A stretch of DNA of 46,817 nt, taken from assembly GCA_030158305.1 (NCBI GenBank), contig JAOATE010000046.1, forward strand, positions 1,321 through 48,137, in the 5' to 3' direction. Under the pieces are notes generated by a model. It was not told the origin of the DNA, made no database searches, and saw nothing but the letters and a program-made list of their open reading frames with translations. Made by a program: the position numbers and the translations under genes. Each line of letters opens with the position of its first letter. The stretch's first letter is position 1. Positions 18,073-28,783 of the stretch are shown one piece after another. The stretch is from Burkholderiaceae bacterium (GTDB lineage: Bacteria; Pseudomonadota; Gammaproteobacteria; Burkholderiales; Burkholderiaceae_B).

Positions 18073-18100
18073 AATGGGGGCATATTCACAAAAATACAAG
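18073..18100 (-). promoter_or_regulatory. Candidate heat-shock (sigma-32) promoter of cbpA
   Basis: Reading the minus strand, CTTGTAT (18100-18094) is followed after 14 bases by CCCCATT (18079-18073). The known sigma-32 consensus is CTTGAAA, 13-14 bases, CCCCATNT. The implied transcript start lies about 40 bases before the cbpA ATG. A co-chaperone gene is a natural target of this sigma factor. Confidence 0.5.
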
Positions 18101-18124
18101 CCTTTTTAAACATACCACCCTACT

Positions 18125-18454
18125 ATGCAAATCAATCATATTCCTTTTGGAACGACAGACTGGTCGATCATCCCCGCGACTGAGCACCCTGGCACAACGG
18201 GCAAAGCCTTTTGGCGGACACAGCAGTTTGGCACCATCCGCGTCAGGATGGTCGAATACACACCCGGCTATCTCGCGGATCACTGGTGTGAAAAGGGTCA
18301 CATTTTGTTGTGTTTGAGCGGCTCGCTGCGCACCGAGCTCAAGGACGGTCGCGTGTTTGACCTGCAGCCTGGCATGAGCTATCAAGTCGCAGACGGCGCG
18401 GAGCCGCACCAGTCCTCGACAGAGACTGGTGCAACACTGTTTATTGTGGATTAA
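18125..18454 (+). CDS. Small cupin-fold protein (DHCW-motif type)
   Basis: A 109-residue single-domain cupin. It contains ADHWCEKGH at about residues 51-59, the segment for which this family is named, and a second cupin strand DLQPGMSYQV. The His and Cys residues could ligate a metal. The biochemical role of this family is not known to me. It is divergent from cbpA with 98 bases between, and converges on pgk. Confidence 0.85.
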   Translation: MQINHIPFGTTDWSIIPATEHPGTTGKAFWRTQQFGTIRVRMVEYTPGYLADHWCEKGHILLCLSGSLRTELKDGRVFDLQPGMSYQVADGAEPHQSSTETGATLFIVD

Positions 18455-18469
18455 TCGTGCCCGATGCAG

Positions 18470-18513
18470 AAACGCGCTGAGGGCTGGCTAAAAATTTAGT
18501 CAGCCGCGCGTTT
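18470..18513. terminator. Long bidirectional hairpin at the pgk / cupin convergence
   Basis: AAACGCGC pairs perfectly with GCGCGTTT as an outer 8-base stem. Inside it, after a 4-base bulge on one side, GGCTGGCTAAA pairs with TTTAGTCAGCC with one G-T mismatch around an AA loop. On the plus strand it ends in TTTTT, fitting a terminator for the cupin gene. On the minus strand it ends in TTT and would stop pgk. The pgk stop codon and last codons lie within the stem. Confidence 0.7.
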
Positions 18514-19692
18514 TTGCAAAATATCGACGGCAGGTAAAACCTTGCCCTCGAGGAACTCCAAGAAGGCACCACCGCCTGTGGAGATGTAGCCGACCTGGTC
18601 AGTGATGCCGAACTTGGCAATCGCGGCTAGGGTGTCACCACCGCCCGCAATGGAGAAGCCAGCGGACGCAGCAATTGCGTGAGAAACAGCAGCCGTTCCT
18701 TGGGCAAAGGCTTCAATTTCAAACACGCCGACCGGTCCGTTCCAGACGATCGTGCCAGCATTTTTCAAAATCTCGACCAACTGAGCGGAGGTCTGTGGAC
18801 CAATATCCAAGATCAAATCGTCCGCCTCGACGTCTTTGGCAGATTTGGTAGTGGCCTTGGCTTGGGCAGAAAACTCTTTGGCGCACACCACATCGACAGG
18901 GATCGGCACAGCCGCACCACGGGCCTGCATTTTTTCCATCACAGCACGGGCTTGATCGAGTTGGTCAGGCTCAGCGAGAGACTTTCCAATGGGCAAACCT
19001 GCCGCAAGCATAAAGGTATTGGCAATACCACCGCCCACGATCAACTGATCAACTTTGTCGGCCAAGGACTGGAGTATGGAAAGCTTAGTGGAAACTTTTG
19101 AGCCGCCCACGATCGCGACCAGAGGACGCTTGGGAGCCAGCAAAGCACGGCCAAGGGCTTCGAGTTCGGCCTGCAACAAAGGACCCGCACAGGCGATCGG
19201 TGCAAACTGCGCGATGCCGTGTGTGGTGGCCTCAGCGCGATGGGCGGTACCAAACGCATCATTGACGTACACATCGCACAGAGCGGCCATTTTTTTGGAC
19301 AACTCTGGGTCGTTTTTCTTTTCGCCTTTGTTCACGCGGCAATTTTCGAGCAAAACCACTTGCCCGGGCGCGACTGAGACACCGTCCACCCAGTTTTGCA
19401 CGAGCGCAACAGGCATTCCCAACACCTCGGAGAGTCGCTTGGCAATCGGTGCCAGCGAGTCTTCTTGTGTCAGGGTGCCCTCAGTCGGACGCCCCAGATG
19501 CGAAGTCACCATCACGGCAGCGCCGGCATCGAGCGCCAGACGAATACCTGGAACCGAGGCGCGGATTCGCGTGTCCTCGGTGATGTGACCTGCGTCATCA
19601 AAAGGAACGTTCAGGTCGGCGCGAATAAATACGCGCTGACCTTTCAGTTTGCCGGCTTGAGCGAGTGCAGAAAGAGTGTGAACGGTGGTCAT
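18496..19692 (-). CDS. pgk: Phosphoglycerate kinase
   Basis: A 398-residue phosphoglycerate kinase of normal length. The substrate-binding RADLNVPFD motif is at residues 24-32, SHLGRPTEG follows, and the nucleotide-binding GGGDTLAAI segment is near the C-terminus. It transfers phosphate between 1,3-bisphosphoglycerate and ADP. It follows gap by 23 bases in the tkt-gap-pgk operon. The last coding bases form part of a terminator hairpin. Confidence 0.97.
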   Translation of the reverse strand: MTTVHTLSALAQAGKLKGQRVFIRADLNVPFDDAGHITEDTRIRASVPGIRLALDAGAAVMVTSHLGRPTEGTLTQEDSLAPIAKRLSEVLGMPVALVQNWVDGVSVAPGQVVLLENCRVNKGEKKNDPELSKKMAALCDVYVNDAFGTAHRAEATTHGIAQFAPIACAGPLLQAELEALGRALLAPKRPLVAIVGGSKVSTKLSILQSLADKVDQLIVGGGIANTFMLAAGLPIGKSLAEPDQLDQARAVMEKMQARGAAVPIPVDVVCAKEFSAQAKATTKSAKDVEADDLILDIGPQTSAQLVEILKNAGTIVWNGPVGVFEIEAFAQGTAAVSHAIAASAGFSIAGGGDTLAAIAKFGITDQVGYISTGGGAFLEFLEGKVLPAVDILQKRAAD

Positions 19693-19715
19693 GATCAGCT
19701 TATTTTTACAAACAA

Positions 19716-20741
<1,026 letters not shown>

Positions 20742-20756
20742 CTAAGTTTGCAAAAT

Positions 20757-22802
20757 TTATAAAATATTTTTAACGGCCTGCGCCACTTTTTCAGCAGTCA
20801 GTCCGAAGTGTTTGAACAACGCGCCGGCAGGTGCCGATTCGCCGTATGTATCAATACCTACCACTGCACCTTCAAGTCCAACATATTTGTGCCAAAAGGC
20901 GGTGACGCCAGCCTCCACTGCGACGCGCGGCATGCCCTTAGGCAAGACCGAGGCACGCCAGGCGGCATCTTGTTTGTCAAACACATCCGTGCTTGGCATG
21001 GAGACCACACGCACGGCAATGCCTTCGGCTGCCAGGAGTTTCTGTGCTTCGATCGCGAGTGCAACCTCGGAGCCTGTGGCAATAATCGCCGCTTGGGCAC
21101 CTGCCGCTTCTTGAAGCACATAACCACCACGCGCGACCTGTTTGAGCGTTTCGGCACTGCGCGCCACGAAAGGCAGATTTTGTCTAGAAAGCAACAGCGC
21201 GGTCGGACCACCCGCATGAACATCCATCCCGATGCTGCTAGGGCGCTCGACAGCGGCCAACCATGCAGCCATCGTCTCAACCGTATCGCAGGGACGCCAA
21301 ACGGATAAATTGGGAATCAAACGCAAGCTGCTCGCGTGCTCGATTGACTGGTGTGTCGGTCCATCCTCGCCCAAACCAATGGAATCGTGGGTAAACACAT
21401 GCACCACACGCTGCTTCATCAGCGCCGCCATGCGAAGCGCATTGCGTGAATAGTCGGAGAACGTCAGGAAGGTGCCGCCAAACGGCAAGTAACCGCCATG
21501 AAGCGCCATGCCATTCATGATTGCCGCCATCCCGAACTCGCGCACGCCATAATTAATATGTCGGCCAAACTGAATGCCCTCTGCGCCAGCGCGCACAGCC
21601 CCGACGCCCTTCCAGTCCGTGAAGTTCGAACCCGTCAAATCAGCAGATCCGCCGAGCATTTCTGGTAAGACCTCGACCAGGGCGGTAATAGCTTGCTGGG
21701 ACGCCTTACGTGAGGCCACGGTCTCCGCTTTTTCATTTGTCGCAGACAGCAGCTTTTCAGCAACCGCCGCAAAATGAGCGGGCAAGGCGCCTGTCATCCG
21801 ACGCATAAATTCGGCGGCTTCAGCAGGAAACTGAGCCGCGTAGGCATCAAACGTTTTCTGCCAACCTGACTGTGCCTGGGCACCCGCGCTGCGTTGATCC
21901 CAGCCAGCGTAGACCGCCTCAGGAATCTCAAAAGGCGCATAGGGCCAGCCAATCGCGGCACGCGTTGCAGCAATTTCTTCTGCGCCAAGCGGGGCGCCGT
22001 GGACCTTGTCCGTGCCCGCGACAGTCGGGGCGCCCTGGCCAATGACGGTCCGGCAGATCACCAGTGTTGGACGACCATGCTGGGCACCTAGCTTGCGAGC
22101 CTGAGCCAGCGCGGCATGAACAGCCTCAACGTCATGACCATTCGCCACACGCACGACATTCCAGCCATAGGCTTCAAAACGCTTAGCGGTATCGTCGGCG
22201 AACCAGTTTTCTACCTTGCCATCAATCGAGATGCCGTTGTCGTCATACAGAACAACCAGCTTAGAGAGACGCAAGGTCCCGGCCAGAGAACAGACCTCGT
22301 GTGAAATCCCTTCCATCAAACAGCCATCCCCTACGAAAGCGTAGGTATGGTGATCGACAATTTTGTGGTCTGGGCGATTGAATTCGGCCGCCAGCAATGA
22401 CTCAGAAAGTGCCATCCCGACCGCATTCGCCAAGCCTTGACCGAGTGGTCCTGTAGTGGTTTCCACGCCGGAAGTGATGCCCACCTCCGGATGACCGGGC
22501 GTTTTGGAGTGCAATTGACGGAATTTGCGCAACTCCTCCATGGGGAGGTCATATCCAGTCAGGTGCAATAAGGCATAAATCAGCATCGAACCATGCCCGT
22601 TCGACAACACAAAGCGGTCGCGGTTGGGCCAAGCAGGGTCGGCCGGGTTATGTCGCAAATGACGGGTAAAAAGCGCTTCGGCCATCTCGGCCATCCCCAT
22701 CGGGGCTCCGGGGTGACCGGAATTGGCTTGTTGAACAGCATCCATGGCGAGTGCACGGATGGCATCTGCCAGTTTGACGGGGGTGGCGATAGTTGTGCTC
22801 AT
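20757..22802 (-). CDS. tkt: Transketolase
   Basis: A 681-residue thiamine-diphosphate enzyme of the pentose phosphate pathway. It shows the N-terminal [11 protein letters not shown] motif, the ThDP/magnesium motif [13 protein letters not shown] near residue 157, and [16 protein letters not shown] in the pyrimidine domain. It exchanges two-carbon units between sugar phosphates, supplying glyceraldehyde 3-phosphate to the products of the next two genes. It heads the tkt-gap-pgk operon. Confidence 0.97.
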   Translation of the reverse strand: MSTTIATPVKLADAIRALAMDAVQQANSGHPGAPMGMAEMAEALFTRHLRHNPADPAWPNRDRFVLSNGHGSMLIYALLHLTGYDLPMEELRKFRQLHSKTPGHPEVGITSGVETTTGPLGQGLANAVGMALSESLLAAEFNRPDHKIVDHHTYAFVGDGCLMEGISHEVCSLAGTLRLSKLVVLYDDNGISIDGKVENWFADDTAKRFEAYGWNVVRVANGHDVEAVHAALAQARKLGAQHGRPTLVICRTVIGQGAPTVAGTDKVHGAPLGAEEIAATRAAIGWPYAPFEIPEAVYAGWDQRSAGAQAQSGWQKTFDAYAAQFPAEAAEFMRRMTGALPAHFAAVAEKLLSATNEKAETVASRKASQQAITALVEVLPEMLGGSADLTGSNFTDWKGVGAVRAGAEGIQFGRHINYGVREFGMAAIMNGMALHGGYLPFGGTFLTFSDYSRNALRMAALMKQRVVHVFTHDSIGLGEDGPTHQSIEHASSLRLIPNLSVWRPCDTVETMAAWLAAVERPSSIGMDVHAGGPTALLLSRQNLPFVARSAETLKQVARGGYVLQEAAGAQAAIIATGSEVALAIEAQKLLAAEGIAVRVVSMPSTDVFDKQDAAWRASVLPKGMPRVAVEAGVTAFWHKYVGLEGAVVGIDTYGESAPAGALFKHFGLTAEKVAQAVKNIL

Positions 22803-22816
22803 GCGATGGGTCCCGG

Positions 22817-22830
22817 CCGTGAACTCACGG
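22817..22830. promoter_or_regulatory. Short palindrome in the tkt leader
   Basis: CCGTGA and TCACGG form perfect 6-base arms around AC, 15 to 28 bases upstream of the tkt ATG. It could be an operator or an mRNA leader hairpin. It is short, and no flanking promoter elements are convincing. Confidence 0.25.
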
Positions 22831-22904
22831 GATCAGAAAAATGGGTTACAAAACGTAGGAGTTTAGCACCCGTATATCCACTCAGACACAACCGAGCACC
22901 CTGC

Positions 22905-23645
22905 ATGGCTGACCCCCGCTTTTATTGTCCAGAACCCCTTTCCGCCCGGCAAACGCTAGCGCTGCCGAATTCTGTTGCCCATCACATACGGGTACGCAGA
23001 CTAGAGGCTGGCAGCACCATTATTTTGTTTGACGGACGTGGGGGTGAGTTACCCGGAACCCTTGATTTTCAAGGGAAAACTGCCTGCGTCACCCTTGGCG
23101 AGCTTCATCCGAAAGAGAGCGAACTCGCTGGCGAGCTATGCCTGTTTCAGGGGCTTCCTTCGGGCGACAAAATGGACTGGGTGATAGAAAAGGCGGTCGA
23201 ACTGGGCGTCAGTCGCATCGTTCCAATTAGTGCGCATCGCAGCATTCTGAAGCTCTCTGGGCCAAGGCTTGAGAAACGCTTAGCGCACTGGGCGGGCATT
23301 ATTGAGTCGGCCTCTGAGCAATGTGGACGCAATCGACTGATGCAAATATCTCCGCCTCAAACACTCGAGGAGGCACTCAATGCGCGGGCAATTGGAGAGC
23401 GCTTGCTGTGTGACCCCTCCGCCTCTGAAGACTTGGAAACGCGCCTCTCAGACCCGTTTTGCAAAGCCAAAACAGACCGGGCGCTGACTCTCTTGGTCGG
23501 GCCGGAGGGTGGGTGGAGTCCTGAAGAATTGCAAAGCTGCACACGCAACAACGCTCATGCCATTCGCTTTGGTACGCGCGTGTTGCGCACAGAAACTGCT
23601 GGCTTAGCCTTGGTCGCGGCAACCACTGCCCTACTACGCTGGTAA
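22905..23645 (+). CDS. rsmE: 16S rRNA (uracil(1498)-N3)-methyltransferase
   Basis: A 246-residue SPOUT-class methyltransferase of normal length. The N-terminal PUA-like part has HHIRVRRLEAG. The trefoil-knot SAM site shows LLVGPEGGWS, and FGTRVLRTETAGLA lies near the C-terminus. It methylates U1498 of 16S rRNA. An upstream in-frame ATG at 22593 would extend it through the tkt gene, so the start at 22905 was chosen because family homology begins there. It converges on the barstar-like gene with 4 bases between. Confidence 0.95.
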   Translation: MADPRFYCPEPLSARQTLALPNSVAHHIRVRRLEAGSTIILFDGRGGELPGTLDFQGKTACVTLGELHPKESELAGELCLFQGLPSGDKMDWVIEKAVELGVSRIVPISAHRSILKLSGPRLEKRLAHWAGIIESASEQCGRNRLMQISPPQTLEEALNARAIGERLLCDPSASEDLETRLSDPFCKAKTDRALTLLVGPEGGWSPEELQSCTRNNAHAIRFGTRVLRTETAGLALVAATTALLRW

Positions 23646-23649
23646 GACC

Positions 23650-24117
23650 TCAAGCAGGCTCATCGCTCCAGGCATTGACCACACCAGGAGCCGCCTCCGG
23701 ATGTTTACCCGCGTGATGAATGCCATAAATAAAAACACGATTGTTTTCTCGGGCAAACTCGACCGCGTCGTTTAACACTTGCAAGAACTGTTCTCCATCC
23801 ATCACGATCGCTGGATCAGCAGAATGCAAATGATTGAGGACCAACACAAAGCCACCTTCTTTTTGGTCGAGCAGCGTGTCGCACAGACAGTCATACAAGC
23901 CATCAAAATCTGCACCAAAAAACTGTGGGTAATCAACAGCTTTGACAATCGCGCGAAACACGGCTGAGCGGCTGCGCGCTTTGTCGCAATCCGCCTCAAA
24001 CCACGTCAATCCCGCATCTTTGGCTGCAGCAGCGACAACATCTAATCCACCTTGAGGATCAAAGTCTCCGCCGCGCTTTATTAACTGCCGCAATGTTGGC
24101 TCAAGCGTCTTACCCAT
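23650..24117 (-). CDS. Barstar-family protein
   Basis: A 155-residue barstar-like protein. The central segment YPQFFGADFDGLYDCL near residues 78-93 matches the barstar helix that plugs ribonuclease active sites. Classical barstars are about 90 residues, so this one has about 50 extra N-terminal residues. No barnase-like ribonuclease is adjacent, as is usual for chromosomal barstar homologues in proteobacteria. A good aaggag site lies 8 bases before the ATG. It is downstream of maeB on the same strand, separated by 165 bases. Confidence 0.85.
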   Translation of the reverse strand: MGKTLEPTLRQLIKRGGDFDPQGGLDVVAAAAKDAGLTWFEADCDKARSRSAVFRAIVKAVDYPQFFGADFDGLYDCLCDTLLDQKEGGFVLVLNHLHSADPAIVMDGEQFLQVLNDAVEFARENNRVFIYGIHHAGKHPEAAPGVVNAWSDEPA

Positions 24118-24160
24118 ACCGATGGCTCCTTCAAGCAGGCCACTCTATTGGATATCTCCA

Positions 24161-24177
24161 TCACTGAAACTCAGTGA
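24161..24177. promoter_or_regulatory. Perfect inverted repeat upstream of the barstar-like gene
   Basis: TCACTGA, AAC, TCAGTGA: perfect 7-base arms 44 bases upstream of the barstar-like start. The position fits an operator or a leader hairpin for that gene. No promoter hexamers around it are convincing. Confidence 0.35.
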
Positions 24178-24209
24178 ACATATCGCACTAAAAGATCGTT
24201 GAGTTTTTA

Positions 24210-24259
24210 TACTGGAAATATCGCAAACAGTCACGCCTTTAACGCTGATATTTCCGGTA
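24210..24259. repeat. 13-base inverted repeat after maeB
   Basis: TACTGGAAATATC (24210-24222) pairs with GATATTTCCGGTA (24247-24259) with one G-T mismatch, across a 24-base loop. On the minus strand it begins 24 bases after the maeB stop. Neither strand has a T-tract after it, so it is not a standard intrinsic terminator. It may protect the maeB mRNA end or bind a protein. Confidence 0.4.
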
Positions 24260-24282
24260 AATATGACAAGCCTGACAATTTT

Positions 24283-26598
24283 TTACAGTAATTTCTTTTG
24301 TAAATCGTCATAGCGTGGATCATTTGCCTCAACCACCGTCAATGCAGTCATATTGACGATACGGCGAACCGTCGCACTCGTCGTCAGAATATGCACAGGT
24401 GCATTGGCACCCAACAAGAATGGACCGATTGCGACGTTACCACCTGCCGCTGTCTTAAGCAGGTTGTAGGCGATATTGCCAGAATCCACGTTAGGACATA
24501 CCAACAAGTTTGCCGCACCCTTGAGCGTAGAAGAAGGGAGTATTTTTAGGCGGAGCGCCTCGTTTAACGCGCAGTCACCATGCATCTCACCATCCACTTC
24601 AAGCTCAGGTTGCTGCGCACGGATCAACTCTAAAGCTTTTTGCATCTTGCTACCAGAGGCAGAACTGCCAGAGCCAAAGTTAGAACGAGACAATAATGCG
24701 ACCTTGGGAATCACATTGAGTCGACGCATTTGATCAGCCGCTGCAATGGTGAACTCCGCAATTTGCTCAGCGGTTGGATCATCATTGACATGAGTATCCA
24801 CCAAGGCAAGCGTCTGCTCAGGCAATAGCAAAATGTTCATCGCTGCGTAAGTCGCCGCACCAGGACGTTTACCAATCATCTGATCGATATACCGCAAATG
24901 ATCGGAGTAGCCACTGACTGTGCCGCAAATCATGCCGTCCGCGTCACCCATGTGCACCATCGTGGCACCAATCAGCGTCAAGCGGCGACGCATTTCAATG
25001 CGCGCCATTTCTTTGGTCACACCGTGGCGGCACATTTTTTCCCAATAGGCCGTCCAGTAATGATGGAAACGCTCGTCAAACTCAGGATTGGTGACCTCAA
25101 CGTCTTCACCCAAGCGCAAACGCAAACCGAATTTTGTAATGCGATCCGCCAAAACAGATGGTCTGCCGACCAAAATTGGTTTTGCTAATTTCTCGTCAAC
25201 GATCACCTGCACTGCACGCAAAATACGTTCGTCTTCACCCTCAGTAAACACGATGCGCGCCTTGGCGCCCGCACGCACGAGGGCTTTTGCCGCCGAGAAC
25301 ATCGGCCGCATGAATGCACCGGAGCGATACACGAACTGTTCAAGCTGCTCAACGTAAGCATCCAGATCCGCGATTGGGCGCGTCGCCACGCCACACTCCA
25401 TTGCCGCTTTGGCCACAGCTGGTGCAATACGAACGAGCAAGCGAGGATCAAACGGCTTGGGAATAAAGGACTTGGGGCCAAACGAAACATCGTAATTGCC
25501 ATAGGCTGCAGCCACGATGTCACTTTGTTCCTCTTGCGCCAAATCACCAATCGCGATGACCGCTGCTTTTTCCATCTCGCGCGTGATGGTGGTGGCACCC
25601 ACATCCAAGGCACCACGGAAAATATAGGGGAAACACAAAACGTTATTGACTTGATTGGGATAGTCGGAACGCCCAGTCGCCATCACAATGTCATCACGGA
25701 CTGCATGCGCATCCGCGGGAAGAATCTCAGGATTGGGATTAGCCAGCGCCAAAATCAATGGACGCTTGGCCATGACCTTGACCATCTCAGGCTTCAGCAC
25801 ACCGCCAGCCGACAAACCAAGAAAAACGTCAGCGTCGGCAATGATGTCAGCTAATTTACGTGCATCCGTTTTTTGGGCAAAACGTGCCTTGTCGGGATCC
25901 ATCAAAACAGCGCGCCCTTCGTAGACCACACCCTCGATATCCGATACCCAGATATTTTTGAGCGGCAGACCCAGGTCCACCATCAAATCCAAACACGCCA
26001 ATGCAGCGGCACCGGCGCCTGACACAACCACTTTAACTTTATCGATATCCTTGCCGACGACTTTCAAGCCGTTAATAAAGGCGGCTGACACGCAAATCGC
26101 CGTACCGTGCTGATCATCATGAAAAACCGGAATCTTCATGCGCTCGCGCAACTTACGCTCGACGGTAAAGCACTCTGGCGCTTTGATGTCCTCGAGATTG
26201 ATGCCACCGAAGGTCGGCTCTAAACCGGCGATGATTTCAACCAGCTTGTCGGGATCTTGCTCATTAATTTCGATGTCAAAGACATCGATTCCCGCGAATT
26301 TTTTAAACAATACGGCTTTGCCTTCCATCACAGGCTTGGAAGCCAGCGCACCGATGTTACCTAAGCCCAGCACCGCTGTGCCGTTGGTGATGACGCCAAC
26401 TAAATTGCCCCGCGCCGTGTAACGAAAAGCATTTGCCGGATCTGCAACAATCTCCTCGCAAGCCGCCGCCACGCCAGGGGAGTACGCCAATGCCAAATCT
26501 CTTTGGTTAGACAGCATTTTGGTTGGCGCAATCGAAATCTTACCGGGGCGACCCTGCTCGTGATAATCAAGAGCGGCTTGGCGAAAAGTTTTTTCCAT
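24283..26598 (-). CDS. maeB: NADP-dependent malic enzyme with phosphotransacetylase-like domain
   Basis: A 771-residue MaeB. Residues 1-430 are the malic enzyme: [12 protein letters not shown] near the N-terminus, FHDDQHGT with metal-binding Asp residues, and the [15 protein letters not shown] dinucleotide site. Residues 450-771 resemble phosphotransacetylase, which in MaeB proteins is regulatory rather than catalytic and responds to acetyl-CoA. It decarboxylates malate to pyruvate with NADPH production. It follows the FAD-binding protein gene by 23 bases. Confidence 0.96.
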   Translation of the reverse strand: MEKTFRQAALDYHEQGRPGKISIAPTKMLSNQRDLALAYSPGVAAACEEIVADPANAFRYTARGNLVGVITNGTAVLGLGNIGALASKPVMEGKAVLFKKFAGIDVFDIEINEQDPDKLVEIIAGLEPTFGGINLEDIKAPECFTVERKLRERMKIPVFHDDQHGTAICVSAAFINGLKVVGKDIDKVKVVVSGAGAAALACLDLMVDLGLPLKNIWVSDIEGVVYEGRAVLMDPDKARFAQKTDARKLADIIADADVFLGLSAGGVLKPEMVKVMAKRPLILALANPNPEILPADAHAVRDDIVMATGRSDYPNQVNNVLCFPYIFRGALDVGATTITREMEKAAVIAIGDLAQEEQSDIVAAAYGNYDVSFGPKSFIPKPFDPRLLVRIAPAVAKAAMECGVATRPIADLDAYVEQLEQFVYRSGAFMRPMFSAAKALVRAGAKARIVFTEGEDERILRAVQVIVDEKLAKPILVGRPSVLADRITKFGLRLRLGEDVEVTNPEFDERFHHYWTAYWEKMCRHGVTKEMARIEMRRRLTLIGATMVHMGDADGMICGTVSGYSDHLRYIDQMIGKRPGAATYAAMNILLLPEQTLALVDTHVNDDPTAEQIAEFTIAAADQMRRLNVIPKVALLSRSNFGSGSSASGSKMQKALELIRAQQPELEVDGEMHGDCALNEALRLKILPSSTLKGAANLLVCPNVDSGNIAYNLLKTAAGGNVAIGPFLLGANAPVHILTTSATVRRIVNMTALTVVEANDPRYDDLQKKLL

Positions 26599-26621
26599 AT
26601 CTGTTTTTGTCTTTTAACAAA

Positions 26622-27566
26622 TCAATTTAATTGAGGGGATTCTAGCCCTTTTGGCGGGGGAGTCTTGCCAAATACCCCAGCTGGATCAAGGATCTGCTTG
26701 ATCGACTGATCAAGCAAACCCGCAGCGTGACTGACCTCCGCACCAAGGCTCTGGTCTGATAAACCCTGATCGCCAGAAATCTCTTGTGTGAGCAAGGCAC
26801 TATCAGTCCTTTGAATCCACACGGTCTGCAACCAAGCAAGACTACCACCATGTCCTGCAAACAGCCAAGCCAAATTAGGCGATTCTCCAGCTTGGGACAT
26901 GAGAGCATCTAAACGATAACGTAGGGGCCATGAATGGCTCTGCGCGCACAAAGCGGCGTCTCTGGATTGTGCGAGTTCAAACAACCGAGGGATATTTTTT
27001 TGCACTGAAAGACTTCTAAGTGGGGCACTATCCTTGGTACCAAAAGGACCCAAACGCTCCAGCGTACCATCAGCAAGCAATACCTCTACCTGGACAATCC
27101 CGCTTTGCAGTAAATTGCCTATAAAGGGGCGCGCAAACCATTGAGCGATAGTAAGGTTAGACGTCCTGAGCGCAGGATCCTCCGCAAAAATCCCAATGCC
27201 TTTTTGATAAAGCATCGCAAGTGTCACGCCAGCATCCACACGCCATAGGCCTGCGCTGGGATCCTCCAACTCAGAATGGGCCCATTCAGCATGAGAATCC
27301 ACCCACAAGATCGGACGTTGAGGATCTGGACACGCATCTGAATCCATCATGATCAACTGCACCCCGAGCTGACCGCATAGAGCATGCGCATGCTGGACGT
27401 CAATTTCCCGCCCCGGTGCAAGCCACGCTTGTGACGTCTGCGCCTCCTGATCCCACCTCACCTGCCCTGTGCAGACGCGCGAAAGCCGGGCACAAAACTG
27501 CCCCCAAGGCGTCGCAGGTGTTCTGCGGCCAGTAAGAAAAGCCCTTCGAGATGGTTGAGTAACCAC
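26622..27566 (-). CDS. Degenerate FAD-binding protein (GlcE-like)
   Basis: A protein of about 314 residues with features of FAD-binding type-4 oxidases of the GlcD/GlcE group: a nucleotide-region QAWLAPGREIDVQHAHALC stretch, a WRVDAGVTLAML segment and the C-terminal ILDPAGVFGKTP motif. Typical flavin-contact motifs are weak, so it may not be an active oxidase. The N-terminus has SRRAFLTG, which looks like a Tat motif, but no hydrophobic stretch follows, so export is doubtful. The start was set at a GTG (27566) with ctaggag upstream; the ATG at 27623 would overlap the divergent aminotransferase start. Similar proteins occur in Bordetella relatives as far as I recall. Confidence 0.65.
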   Translation of the reverse strand: MVTQPSRRAFLTGRRTPATPWGQFCARLSRVCTGQVRWDQEAQTSQAWLAPGREIDVQHAHALCGQLGVQLIMMDSDACPDPQRPILWVDSHAEWAHSELEDPSAGLWRVDAGVTLAMLYQKGIGIFAEDPALRTSNLTIAQWFARPFIGNLLQSGIVQVEVLLADGTLERLGPFGTKDSAPLRSLSVQKNIPRLFELAQSRDAALCAQSHSWPLRYRLDALMSQAGESPNLAWLFAGHGGSLAWLQTVWIQRTDSALLTQEISGDQGLSDQSLGAEVSHAAGLLDQSIKQILDPAGVFGKTPPPKGLESPQLN

Positions 27567-27598
27567 TACAATTCTGCTCCTAGAGGGAGAATGGCACG

Positions 27599-28756
27599 AT
27601 GACGGCACTTGCAGCACGTACACACGATACAGTCACATTTCACGCGGTCGAGCTCCTCAAGGAAGCCTCGGCACTGACGCGCGCCGGAATCGACATTATC
27701 AGCCTTGGCGTTGGAGAACCCGACTTTACCGCAGCACCGGCCGTTGTGACAGCAATGGAGCAGGCCGCACGCGCGGGCAAAAGCGGCTATTGCCCACCCG
27801 CCGGACTGCCTGAACTACGCGAAGCAATCGCTGGATTCTACGCCACACAACTCGGTGCCCACGTTGACCCGCAGCGCGTGATCGTGACCTCCGGCGCGAG
27901 CGGTGCGCTCTTGCTCGCCGCGATGGCACTTGTGAATCCGGGTGACGAAGTCCTCATGCCTGACCCATGCTATCCACCCAATCGTAACTTTGTCGGGTCC
28001 GCGGGCGGAACTACCAAACTCATCCCAACCACAGCCGCGTCACGCTTTCAGCTCTCCGCCCAAGATATTGCACAAAACTGGGGGCCCAAGACCCGTGGGG
28101 TTCTGATTGCCTCACCCAGCAACCCGACTGGCACCTCAATTGAAAGAGCAGAACTCGCAAAAATATTCAAAGAAGTACGCGCCCGCAACGGCTTTGTCAT
28201 GATGGATGAAATCTATCTGAGCCTTTCGTATGAGGGACAACGCCAATCAGCGCTCAGTCTCGATGATGATGTCATCATCCTCAATAGCTTTTCAAAATAC
28301 TTCAACATGACCGGATGGCGACTCGGCTGGATGATCGTTCCACCTCACCTAGTGGCACCGATTGAAAAAATGGCGGCGAGTCTCGCAATCTGCGCCCCCA
28401 CGCTGGCACAGTATGGTGCGTTGGCTTGCTTTGAGCCTGACACCATCGCGCTGTATGAACAACGTCGCGAGGAGTTTCGTAGGCGACGGGACTTTATTGT
28501 GCCGGCGCTGCAAGCTCTCGACATCACAGTCCCGGTCAAACCGGATGGCGCTTTTTACGTCTACGCTGACATCTCTGCGCACTCGCCTGACAGCGGTGCG
28601 TTTTCTCAGGCCTTGCTTCACGGCGCCAGAGTGGCCGCCGTCCCAGGGCTCGATTTTGGACCTGCTCATGCCGCCCACACCATGCGGTTTGCCTACACCA
28701 CAAGCCTTGAACGCTTGCAAGAAGCCATGCACCGCATCAAAACCTATCTCGGTTAA
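27599..28756 (+). CDS. PLP-dependent aminotransferase, class I/II
   Basis: A 385-residue fold type I aminotransferase. It shows GVGEPDF at the N-terminus, the cofactor-phosphate TSGASGALLLA stretch, ASPSNPTGT, the MMDEIY Asp that binds the pyridine nitrogen, and the Schiff-base Lys in NSFSKYFNMTGWRLGW. It belongs to the aspartate or aromatic aminotransferase-like group; the substrate is undecided. It is followed by ubiD after 27 bases on the same strand. Confidence 0.93.
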   Translation: MTALAARTHDTVTFHAVELLKEASALTRAGIDIISLGVGEPDFTAAPAVVTAMEQAARAGKSGYCPPAGLPELREAIAGFYATQLGAHVDPQRVIVTSGASGALLLAAMALVNPGDEVLMPDPCYPPNRNFVGSAGGTTKLIPTTAASRFQLSAQDIAQNWGPKTRGVLIASPSNPTGTSIERAELAKIFKEVRARNGFVMMDEIYLSLSYEGQRQSALSLDDDVIILNSFSKYFNMTGWRLGWMIVPPHLVAPIEKMAASLAICAPTLAQYGALACFEPDTIALYEQRREEFRRRRDFIVPALQALDITVPVKPDGAFYVYADISAHSPDSGAFSQALLHGARVAAVPGLDFGPAHAAHTMRFAYTTSLERLQEAMHRIKTYLG

Positions 28757-28783
28757 CCCAGAAGCACACCCAGGACGCACATC

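Noticed and set aside
22593-22904. N-terminal extension of rsmE through the tkt gene
   Set aside because: It would add 104 residues unlike any RsmE and overlap the conserved transketolase N-terminus; family homology begins at the ATG at 22905.
26622-27623. Twin-arginine signal peptide in the FAD-binding protein
   Set aside because: The RR motif is not followed by a hydrophobic region or a cleavage site.
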